Positions 1 through 12,300 of a stretch of DNA of 64,000 nt are shown piece by piece (the first letter of the stretch is position 1; every line of letters begins with the position of its first letter). The notes under the pieces were generated by a model. The model did no database searches and was not told the DNA's origin. It saw only the letters and a list, made by a program, of their open reading frames with translations. This stretch comes from Amyelois transitella (lineage: Eukaryota > Arthropoda > Insecta > Lepidoptera > Pyralidae): assembly GCF_032362555.1 (NCBI RefSeq), contig NC_083512.1:1538001-1602000 (forward strand), read 5' to 3'. The translations under genes were made by a program, and so were the position numbers.

Positions 1-1
1 A

Positions 2-229
2 AACTACCCGACGGTGGCGCGCGGGGAAGAACGTCTGAGATTCGCGCCCGGGCCGTATCACACGCCCGTTATGATAGACAGCCTCATCACTGCCCTGACG
101 GAAGCATTCCATGAAAATAATATAAGATTCAACGAATTTATGAAGAACGGCACTTGTCGTGAATGCAGTATGGAGTACAAGGTTGACATCAATCTTGACG
201 AAGTGCGCTACACGGCGCAAGTAGCTTAA
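2..229 (+). CDS. Alas: 5-aminolevulinate synthase, C-terminal exon (partial, left-truncated by window)
   Basis: The first and rate-limiting enzyme of haem synthesis, which condenses glycine and succinyl-CoA with pyridoxal phosphate in the mitochondrial matrix. The frame is open from base 2 and reads NYPTVARGEERLRFAPGPYH, the conserved 'NYPTV-RGEE-LR-AP-P-H' block near the end of the catalytic core of ALAS. A short C-terminal extension with the pair CRECSMEY follows and ends in TAA at 227-229. About 75 residues are visible; the rest lies left of the window. The ATG-less start shows this is the continuation of an upstream exon. A likely poly(A) signal is ATTAAA at 347-352. The gene converges on Cdc40, with only 153 bp between the two stop codons. 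Identification rests on recognising the family motif; related alpha-oxoamine synthases (KBL, SPT) share part of this block but lack this C-terminal tail. Confidence 0.85.
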   Translation, partial: NYPTVARGEERLRFAPGPYHTPVMIDSLITALTEAFHENNIRFNEFMKNGTCRECSMEYKVDINLDEVRYTAQVA

Positions 230-346
230 CCCTCGGCAAGGCCATGACATTCGCGCGCGCAACATGAGAAAACGCTAAAAATATGTTAATCGGTGTTATA
301 TAGTTTATGGAGTTATTTTATGGTTCGTGGTTCTTGGTAGGGGTGA

Positions 347-352
347 ATTAAA
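347..352 (+). terminator. Candidate poly(A) signal of Alas (ATTAAA)
   Basis: ATTAAA 118 bp after the Alas stop codon. The next canonical AATAAA on this strand (673-678) would extend the transcript across the last exon of Cdc40. Confidence 0.4.
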
Positions 353-377
353 AATTCGTAGCAAATGATTCTATGGT

Positions 378-383
378 TTTATT
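378..383 (-). terminator. Poly(A) signal of Cdc40 overlapping its stop codon
   Basis: On the minus strand the stop TGA (385-383) shares its last A with an AATAAA hexamer (383-378). The 3' UTR would then be only about 15-35 nt long. Confidence 0.55.
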
Positions 384-3300
384 CAGTCCCAGTACTTTAT
401 GACGCCGTCCCAACCCGCGGTGAGCAGTTTGCTGGGTTCGTGGGGGTGCCAGAGAGAGGTGATGCAGACTCCGTCGTGCGCTTTCCATTTCTTGTACAGT
501 TTCGTCGTCTTCCAATCCCAGATGTAGCATTTGCCGTCTGCGTCGCCCGAAACCAGATAACTGGAACAAATATACGGCAAAGGTTAAAGATGTAGATTCA
601 AAAAGTATCTTTTAAAATTTTTGAGTTGAATAAGACGTTCCGCTAGAAGCTATTACAGTAATACATACATATAATAAAATAGTAACTGACCGATGTCTGT
701 ACTTGAAAGATATTGCCAAAAAATCAATATGGGGGATCTATATAAGACCAACAGAAGCCAAAAAAATGATTTTAAGAATTTCTGTCTGTCTGTATGTTTG
801 TACTGGCAAAACGCGAAAACTATTGCCCCAATTGGAATGCGGTTTTTTCTAGGCTAGGTCCAACTTAAAAACTGGTAGGTATACCTAAATAAATACCTCC
901 CCCCACCCCTCTAAGGGGGTCAGCCTTTTCAGTTAACATTTATAACGAACGAAGACGCGGGTATTAGCTAGTATAATAATATCTATTGTTATTATAAACA
1001 AAGATTCAGGATTCGATTGTTCAATTGAGATAAGAAGAATCACCAGGATTTACGATTACGACTTATTGTTAAATCGATAACGATTAATTACATGAACTGG
1101 CTCTGTATTCATAAACTCAAATATTCATTCAATCTAAAGAACTTACTTAACTTTTCACAAGTAATTATTTGGGAAAATACATTATAATAATTTTTTTTTT
1201 ATTAATTAATATTAGTTGTATTTTTATGAAATAAACTTATTTTATCATTAGTCAATTAACTATACTAAAATAAAAATCATATACATATTGTATCGAGAAT
1301 ACATTACATCAACTGGCAAAATGCAATGCCACTGAGACCTTCACCTGATGCCATTTAGACTCGGTATGTACGAAAATGATTTTAACATTCCGAACTTTAG
1401 CGTGTCCGTAGAAGGGAAGGCAATGCCCTTGCATTTAACAACGTCTATATGACTTGCGGGGTGGACAGAGCCTTAAAAAGACTGAAAGGCCAGACTTGAA
1501 AATCAGTTGTTTCGCTTAAAATGAAATTGAGATTCAAATAGTGAGAGGTTGCTAGCCCATCGCAGAATCCCGAGTCTATTAGCCTTTCCCTTAGTCGCTG
1601 TTTATGACATCCACGGGAAAGATATGGAATGGTCATATTCTGAAGTGCCGGGTACCACACGGCACAAGTAAGCAAGATATAAATGACTAAAAACTTCGAA
1701 AATTTGAAACCATTCTACTTTTAAATCTTTTGCGTGGTGAAACTTACTAATATCCTACTGATATAAGAAATGCGAAAGTTTGTGAATATGTCAGGATGAC
1801 AGTATGGATGTTTATTACCCTTTCACGCAAAAACTACTGAACCGATTACGATGAACTTTGGTATGTAGGTAGATAAAGACCCAGAATAACATATTAGGTT
1901 TTTTATCCCGGAGTTCCCGCGGGATTGATAGGGTTTCCATGCGGACGAAGCCGCGGGCGGCTTCTAGTTATACATAAATACAAAAGTTTGTCTGTGTGTT
2001 CTACTTTCACAGCTAAACCGCTGGACTGATTCGAATGAAATTAAAAAATGGTTATCACATAGTAAACTACACTGCACCATTTTCACCGGACGTCAATTTA
2101 CAAATATAGATCTCCTAAATCTAAATCGTAGACAAATGCACATTGTCTACATTAAAAGACATGAATGAATGTAAAACTAATTATTTCAATACGAATAGGT
2201 ATTTCGTCAAATAAATAAATACTAAAATGTGGAGTAAGGATTTGTATGAAAAATCAAGATATCCTTGCGAAGTCAGGGCGTGTCGAGTGTCTGATATCTA
2301 GTCTCATTACACACTAAAGGTGTATCATATGAGTCAGGTCCATAGAATACACAGATTCCCCGTATTCTGTGGTAAGATCCATTGAATCTGTATACACGAG
2401 TACTCAACCTCCAACATTATCCTCGGGGATCCTTTCAGAACGCCCTATGACGGATGTCAAACGCATTAAACAGTCCCCTTAAATCATCCTTGATCATAAT
2501 AACATCCTGTGTAACTTTCAATGCCGTGTGGTTCCCGGCACCATTACAAAAAAGAATAGGACCACACCATCTCTTTCCCATGGATGTCGTAAAAGACGAC
2601 TAAGGGATAGGCTTATAAACTTGGGATTCTTCTTTTAGGCGATTGGCTGGCAACCTGTCACTATTTGAATCTCAATTCTATCATTAAGCCAAATAGCTGA
2701 ACGTGGCCATTTAGTCTTCAAGGCTCTGTCTACCTCGCATGGGATATAGACGTGACCATATGTATGTATGTAACTTTCAACCGCTTACGTTGTCAGAAAT
2801 GATTGGTTGCGAAATGGGTCAAATTCGGTCCAAGTTTCAAGTGCCAAAAAGTTACCGGTAAAGTACCGATTACCTTTCTCTCGTGTGGGTTGCAAGGCAA
2901 AATACCCGCTTACTCAGAATAGACGTAAACATCTTAATATTATTCCTGTTTCTGTGGAAGTTGGTACATAGTCCCGTCTATATCCCTTGCGGGGTAAACA
3001 GAGTCAACAGTCAATCCAAAAGACTAATGGGACACGTTCGATTCTTTGGCTTGATGATAGAATTGATATTCATATAGTGACAGGTTACTACCCTTAAAAG
3101 TGGTTTCCGTAAAAGTATAACAGGACCACTCCATCTCTCTTCTCGACTCCTCCTGTGTTCCTACGAAGTCTAGGTAGTCGAGTCGAGGAGTCAAAAATTT
3201 GACTAAAATATTTTCATAGCAAATAGGGTCCGGGATTCGTATTTTAGTAACTACCTCTCAACAAGAATGTATGAGACTTTTATAAAACTGGTAAGAGCAC

Positions 3301-6300
3301 GAACACTTGCACTTGAGACCCGCCGATAAAACTGCACCAAAAATTAGACATAGGAATGGAAAAGATTGTGACAAAAATTTGCGTTAAACACGACGCAACG
3401 ACAATGATTAGCCAATCAAAGGCCATTGACGTGAACCCAGACTTCATAATTCAAATAGATACCGTAATGATCCAAGAGACTCTAGGTGGGTACGTTCTTA
3501 TGGTTAGGTAGTTGTGCAAATACAACAAGATTCTTATTTTGAACAGCCCAAAGCAGCATTCTACTGTCATAGTTTTGTGGTGACTTTACTAACGTCACAC
3601 GCCAACAGCCAATCACAGTGACGCAGTGACAATACGAGGTCAGCCAATCACAGTGACAATACGAGGCGCTCAACAAATAGCAGCGAAGAGTCTATGGAGT
3701 CATCTCAAGTATCAAATGCCACTAAGCCTATCACAGCGCGTATGCTTAATCGCGCTAGCAACGATTTCACAGATTGGAGTACGTATAAATAAAACCTCCG
3801 ACTCGACATCATCGGAACAACGGTTCCCCAGGCAATGACACCTAATCTGGCGGAAGATCTTAGCGGTCGAGAAGAATCATCCCTCCCGCTAAAATTTTAA
3901 TCCACAAAACAAACCTAATACTCTTTGTTGGACAGTCGCGCAAAAAAATGATTTTGTAGCTTATGTCGATCACTGTAAAGATTAATTTGCATTGTCTATC
4001 TACTCAGTAAGTTTGAGAGCATCCAATGGTAGGTATTTCACGCGACCTTCGTCACCAGCTGATAAAAATAACATGAACGTGATCGCGCTGAATGGGCAAT
4101 TTGAAAATCCCATTAATATCTTATCCTATATTTTATTTATATTATAAACACGAAAGTCAGAATGGATGGCCGTATCCATCCATTCTGACTTTCGTGTTTA
4201 TAATGGCTGGGAGACTCCTTAAGTATAGACGTTTTTGGTACATTTTTGGATGTAAATTGTCATAATTTAATTTGTATTTTGTATCAAATAAACATTTTTT
4301 CTTTCTTTCTTCTTTAGTTACTTTATACATATTATTCTTCTAGTTCCCTCCTGGCGTAAATCCCCACCTCTCAGGAGAAAAACCCGAGTGCGCCTTTGTT
4401 TTCAGAAGCATTACACCAACTAACAGCAATAAGAAAAAAAACACTATAGAAGGTTAAAACTACCTACATATATTTAAATGCGAAAGGCAATTTCAGCGAA
4501 CGGTCAGGTTTAATTAAAAATTTACAGTATTCTATTTACACTTAATTTGGTTTGAAATTGGATTTAACGGTAAGTTCTCGCTACAGGCAATAAGTTTTCA
4601 CGGACCAACTGCCTTTATACTCAACTGGTTTCTTTTTTCTTACTTCTACGAACCCGGAGCTAGTTAATTTAAATTTTGGAAACATACCTACATTTCTATT
4701 TTGTTGTAGGAGTTAGTAGTGTACGAATCGCCGGCGATAAGTACTTTGATTCTTTAGTTCGACAAACCATCTTATAATGTAGTCGATTCAAAGTAAAACC
4801 AGTAGTGGGGCTATTCACGCATATTGACAGAGCATATTTATTAAAAGAGCTCTCTCTATCTGAATCAATGCTTAGAGAGAAGATAATCAAATAAATAAAT
4901 AAATATATATACGGGACAAATTACCTGTTTAATTTGTCCCGTATATATATGTATATATATATATCTATATTTATTTATTGAGTTAGCCTCGAAGTAAGTT
5001 CGAAACTTGTGTTACGAGAAACAAACCCAACGATACTATATTTTATAATAAATACTTATATAGATAAACATCCAAGACCTAGGCTAATCAGAAAAAGTTC
5101 TTTGGTCACAATCAGTGAGTCAAATAACAAATACAAATCAAAACATTTCATTGGCTAACTTCATCATATTTTACAAGCTGTGCCCGCAACATCGTCCGCG
5201 TGGAATAGTTATTTTGGGTATCTCAAGGATGAATAATTTACCCCATTTTTTTTCATATTTTCCATTATTCCTTCGCTCCTAATAGTTGCAGCGTGATGGT
5301 ATATAGCCAAAAGCCTTCCTCAATAAATGGTCTATTCAAACAAACATAATTTTTCCATTCGAACCAGTAGTTCCTGAGATTAGCGCGTTCAAACAAACAA
5401 ACACTTCAGCTTTATAATATTAAGTATAGATTTATTAAGAACTTTGCCACGTTTACATAAGACGAAGATAATAGACAGACATAGGTATTATATTATTTTT
5501 ATTTTAATCATTGATCTCGTCGAAAGTTTGCAGAACATACTATACTACACGATAAGATATACGTACGTACATGTTGGTATGCCAACATGTTGCGTCTGAT
5601 AACGATCTCGTTATCATAAACGATATCTTTAAGCGTAAATACGATTAACACCGTGACCGAGTGTGCAATTTTTATATTTATACTAGCTGTGCCCGCGACT
5701 TCGTCCGCGTGGAATAGTTATTTTTGGCATCATTGAGTCCCTCAAGAATGAATAATTTTCCCCGTTTTCCATTATTTCTTAGCTCCTTATAGTTGCAGCG
5801 TGATGTTATATGGCCTAAAGCCTTCCTTAATAAATGGTCTATTGCAAAAAGAATTTTTCAATTCGAACCAGTAGTTCCTGAGATTAGCGCGTTTAAACAA
5901 ACAAACAAACAAACTCTTCAGCTTTATAATATTAGTATAGATCATACTAATCATACTTTTACTCCCACTCTTTCACTGTACAAGCTGTCCGTCTATGGAA
6001 TGCTCTCCCTGTCGATATCAGGAAAGCCCAGACTATTGAGAGGCCATTCAGTCTTTTCAAGACTGTTGGCTCTGTCTGCTTCGCAAGGGATATAAACGAG
6101 ACCATATGTATGTATTTATGTCTCACTATCTTTCCACTCTATCCTAAGCATATGTAATTATTATGTATTTATATTTAGGTATATATTATGATTTTATTTT
6201 TGTTTTTTTATTCTATTGTATTATGTTTAAGCATTAGGTATATGTAAGGTATGTATATCTCCTGTTAAGGTTTCCTTCCACCCAAAGGTTTACTGAATGA

Positions 6301-9300
6301 GATTGCATTAGCGATAAGTCCGCCTTTGTTCCATCTCTGTCTGTTTTGTGCTGTTTTGCGTGTTTTACTCTCATGTAAATGCAATAAAGGGGTTATCTAT
6401 CTATCTGTCATAAATTTGGAACTAACTGCGCCCCGAGTATTCGCTTTTGTGGGAATTTCGAGATAAAAAGTGCCCAATGTATTATTCCAACCCTCGTAGC
6501 GCGCGATAAAAACGCGGGACGCCGTTTTTATAATAAATACGCCGATAAACTGTCGCTGTCCCTTTTTACATTATAATAAAAAGCGAAACAACGATAGGAT
6601 ACGGGTCAGGTTATATTATACCTACCCGTGCAACAAACACATATATGTATGTAGATCGATCCTCACCAACTTTCGCATTATGTCAAATAGATATAATTTC
6701 AAAATTAACAAATCTGATTGACGCTCGTCTCCCCCTTTTATCATAAATTAAAATATTAAAGGAAAAATACTGGCAAAACTACGCATTCAACAGTCAAATA
6801 TTTATGTTAATTAACTTGTGTGACATGAGGTTAAAAGTAATTAATTACGAACCACACGTCAAGAACGTACCTACCTATGTTTGTATGAAATCATAATTAT
6901 GATTTATTTAATATTTTCTTTCTCTTATCACAGCTAAATGGCGATTGTATGATCAGCTGTTGTTTCAAAACCTGGGTCCGCCTAAAAAAATTAATTTTAT
7001 ATACATTGTATGATTAATTATGAATAGCAAATGTACTAACGCACACATAAAACTTTGGAAATAAAGACCAGTTATTCCGATACCTAAATGTAACCCTTCC
7101 TATGAAATCAGATGCGATATGATTTAGCAGAGATGTGTTTATGAAATGAATCTATCCTTTTTCTATTCTCAAATCAAGTTAATCAAAACAATCTACACGT
7201 TGTAACTTTAGTATAAAATTCGCGTGATTGCATGCTAAAAATAAAGCTAATCAGCATTTGAATCTTAGCACGATCTTAGCGTTACGCGTTGAATTAACCC
7301 GTTTATCTTTTAATAGCCGCCTATTCGCGCTTTGAACCGATTTACATCACTAGCGTTTGGAACACAAAACCTCCAGAATAGTTGCGTACAGTCAGGGACA
7401 ACATTACCTGACCTCTATTCATATACACAGTGCAGACGCCGGTCAAGTTTATCAGCTCCCGATTGTACGTTTATCCTTAAAAAAAAAGAAGTACGATTTT
7501 GGCGCGAAAATCTTGTCAATTTTTTTTTATATTATTACCTAACAATAATTGTAAATAGTCTTTCAATTATTTAAAGACCATTGAAATAAATTTTATTGTC
7601 TATGTACGAAAATAAGTAGGTATGTAGTAAATTTCATCAAAAAATATTTTATAGTAAAAATTATTACTGTCACCGAATGATGTGCGAACAATAATCGAAA
7701 TTATTAATCTTTAAGCAAACAAAAGGCGTTATCAATATTGTAGGTCATCGAAGGTCAGCACAACCTTCGTTAGGTAACTCTTTAATTAATTCTCAATTTG
7801 CACAGATACATATTTAATTATAATTATTTTTTTATGTTGTGGAAATTATAAGCGGTTTTAAAGTATTGTAAACACCTACAGAAAAACCTTTAGTTTTATA
7901 TTTACTTTTTTTTAAATGATTAAAACAAATATGACTATAATAACAAATAACAAATATGATAACAAAAAATCTAAACTAATTACTTTTGTTTACAATTCTT
8001 CAGGAAATTACCACGAAAGCAAAGCCCAGGGCAAAAGCTAGTCAATTCTGATTCGATTAAATTCCATTTCTTGCCGTAAACTTAACATGTACCTATGTAT
8101 ATAGCTAGATAGATCTACATTTATCTTACATAGTGTTATTTTTAGAAGTAGGTTATACCAAAAGATGCCAAATACACCGCTATATCTAACAAGGTCAAAG
8201 GTCAACGTCTGATAAGAAGGTGAATGTACCAAAATTAAATAGGATTTTGAACAATCGATGCACAATGCCTAGGTAACCTAGTTTACACTATCTGTAATGT
8301 ACATAGGTCATCCACATATTCTAGTTTATTATAATTGAGATTTTCTTCAATCCTTCACAAAGGGTGACTTTTTAACAACGCTTAATTTTCTAAGCAATAA
8401 TGAACCAATGATAGCAAAATGACCATAAAATACATCTTGTATGGAAAATAGATATTTAAACTTCATACATACATAAAATCACGCCATTTTCCCAGAGGGG
8501 TAGGCAGAGATTACATCTTTCCATTTGCCACGATCTCTGCATACTTCTTACACTTCATCCACATAAGGGTGCGTTTCGGGTACTCTTGACCTTAAACATC
8601 ATACGTCTAAAAAAGAATGTAACCTTTCCGAATAAATGTTGTCTTTTGAGAAAATTTTAGTTGACCTTTAATAAGCCAACATGTATACTCGTATCTACGC
8701 CGATCAGAAATAAACTTTGAAGTCAACAATCAACTACCATGCACAGAGTTCCATTGAGACATGAGGTCGCCCACGTAACAGGGAAAGTTGTTGCACATAC
8801 AACCACACACCGGTTTTGTTCTGTATGTGTTAAATACAGACGACTTTTTAAATAGACCTCAAAATAATCTACACTCTCGATCATAATTAATTTTAAAAGA
8901 ACTTAATTTTATAAGAAGCTCAAATGCAATTAATCTTCTTTCCTTCATTTACATATTCTCACATTTACACGACTACACAGCAGAATATACATATGTAGTA
9001 CTATAACGCTATTATATTATCTCGCCTATTATTTATCCATATTCAGAAATAAATAATCATTCATATAGTTTCTAAAAATAAACCAGAAACCAAGATTCAG
9101 TTTGCGAAAAATTTACAAAACTTAATGTTTTGTTTGCCTAATCTATGTATAATTGATATAAATTACAATATATTGCATATTTACATTACAATATATTATA
9201 TACGACACCATTGAAAGATGTAAAGTAATCGAAATATGCAAAAATTAATACGAAAAACGTTGAATTTTTTTTTAAAAAAACACTCATTATCTTTGCAATA

Positions 9301-12300
9301 ATAACGCGCAATGATGCGTATACGCAATTTTTTTTTCACTTACTAATGTCATTCTCGCATATAAAAATAATTAAATGAGAGTACTTTAAACTATTGTATA
9401 ACTGTAAAGATATTAATATCTCTACAATGTACAATGTCAAGGCGCGTATTCAAACAAAACACAAGGTGATTGGTGAAGAGACGTTTTGAAATAGCACAGC
9501 CCACATTGGGAACGGCTGACTGGCACTTAGTTTTGGCACGTGACTTGAGACAGACAACAGTCGTGATATCTGATAAACGATATAAATATTATCAATCGCT
9601 AAATATATAAAATTTTGAATTTAAATCTATAATATAAAAATGAATCGCTAAATGTGTTGGTAAGCGCATAACTCAAGAACGCCTGGACCAATTTGGCCAA
9701 TTCTTTTTTTTTAATATTCGTCGAAGCTCAAGGATGGTTTTTACGGAGAAAAACATACATACATACATATAATCACGTCTATATCCCTTGCGGGGTAGAC
9801 AGAGCCAACAGTCCTGAGCGGACTGATAGGCCACGTTCAGCTATTTGGCTTTAAGATAGAATTGAGATTCGAATAGTGACAAGTTGCTAGCCTATCGCCT
9901 AAAAAAAGAATCTCAAGTTTGTAAGCCTATCCCTTAGTCGCCTTTTACGACATCCATGGGAAAGAGATGGAGTGGTCCTATTCTTTTTTGTATTGGTGCC
10001 GGGAACCACACGGCATAAAACACGGGAGAAAAAATACCAAATAATTCCCTCAAAAACCTTAAAAACAGTCATTTTCTTTATCCCATACAAACGTTTTCTA
10101 ACTATATAAATATACGTACAGTCAATTTGAGCTTTATTGCTATAGCTAGTATAAAGTTGTCTAAGCAATGTAGGTCTAATAGATAGGAACAAAAAACTGT
10201 CATATTACAAATCTTTTTGACAGAACGAAGTCTGTCGGGTCCGCTAGTAGGTTATATAAAACGGCCGAGTCGATGTGTCAGCCACTATACAGCTAAAGAT
10301 TTATATATGTTAGTGGTACAGTTAACAACATAAAAAAATAGCTAGTGGTTAATCTTTTAAACATTTATACGTTAATATTTTGCTCAGGTAAGAAAAATTA
10401 TATTTACTACTTAAAATTAATGATATTGGCAAATCGATGCCCGACAAATATGATTTCTAATAAGAAATTGGGGTGGGTATCTTCGCACTTAGTTGTATTC
10501 GGCAGACAATTTAGTTAGGTCTGAAACACTATAAATTTTATGTGAATAAAAAATAACCCGATTTTATTTCTTTTTTTTAACTGGCCTGTAAGCAAATTAT
10601 TAATAAGATTTTTCCACACTCAACTAGGAAGATGTTGAGAAACACTGCCTGAACATGAAAAGACTATATATATCCTTCGTGTTTCATATAATTCCTATCA
10701 TTATCATCTACGTGATGGAATTAATTCAGATGCGAATATGATAATTATTCCTGGCTATCGACCTCGACGCCATATGAGATCGCGTTTATGATATTTACTT
10801 CATATCACAATGAGATTTAATAACGTTAATATTGTCCACATTTGCATACCGGATGCCGGATGAAGGAACAAGGTTGAATTTATCGTGTTCCACAAAATCA
10901 ATGATCATTGATATCAAGTATTATCCGTTTCACGTACAAGAGTCGTGTGGTCCCCAGCACTTTGGAATAAGACTACTCTCCCTCTTTCCCATGGATGTCG
11001 TAATAGGCGACTAAGGGAAATACTAATAAACTTGGGATTCTTTCTTTAGGCTGGGCTTGATTGATTTAGCAACCTGCCACTATTTGAATCTCAGTTCCAT
11101 TATGAAGCCATACAACTGAACGTGGCCTTAAAGTCTCTGATAGAGATTGTTGACTGCCTGCCCCGCAAGGGATATAAACGTGATTTTACGTATATATGTA
11201 TGTAAAATCTCATAAATTTTTATGTTTCAAACTTAATACATAAAGTCTTTTAAAATGTTATTTTTTATGTATTGGACCATTTAGTTTATGCAGTCAAATT
11301 CTAATTACGGAATCACTTTTTGGTTGAAAACACATATCTGCTAACATTTTTATGCATTCAATGACCGCTAAACATTTAGAGAGGTACAGTTTGCATAAGT
11401 ATCTTTTTTAAAAAAACTGAATAAACTCACGTCTTAAAAGTAATAACAGTAAATATTTTAAACTACTCGTATATACTAGTGGCTAATTTCATATTTAAAA
11501 TGTAAAGTAACTTAGAAACTTTCACTTTCGAATAATATATGCGTCTGCCACAATGAAAAAATAATTCAATACTACAAAATACTATTCCGTGCTTTTGAAG
11601 AGTAAGTAAAAAGAAAAAAATTAACTTTGCTTATGTTTGACGAGCACTGGACATTTATTTTCCATCACATTTATTTATTATGGAATTAAATACATACATA
11701 CATACATAACGTCTATATCTCTAGCGAGGTAGAGAGCCATCAGTCTTGAAAAGACTGACAGGCCACGTTCAGCTGTTTGGCTTAATTATAGAGTTGAGAT
11801 TCAAATAGTGACAGGTTGCTAGCCCATCGCCTAAAAGAAGAATATCAAGTTTATAAGCCCATCCCTATTATGGAAAATTATTACCATTATCTATTTTATT
11901 TCTTCCACTAAGCAAAATGTTATTAAATAAACATGTTATGACAACTATGATTCTATAGTCCACAGTCATAAAATACATTGTTGTATTAAAAACCGGATAA
12001 CACCGGTTCAAATCTATACGTTAGCAATGACTTGACACTTTGAATGTGGCATGAATGTTTACATTTGCGGATAAGCAACTTATTCATAGTGGAAAATAGT
12101 TGAAACAGCATGCCTTATTCAGCTTTTTTAAGTGATAATGGCATGAATGATAAATAAATAAAAATATGTATGTACAAGAGGCCGCCCGCGATTTCGTCCG
12201 CATGGAAACCCTATCAATCCCGCGGGAATATTTAACAGTATAAAAAGTAGCCTATATGTTATTCTGGGTCTTCAGCTACCTACATACCAAATATCATCGT

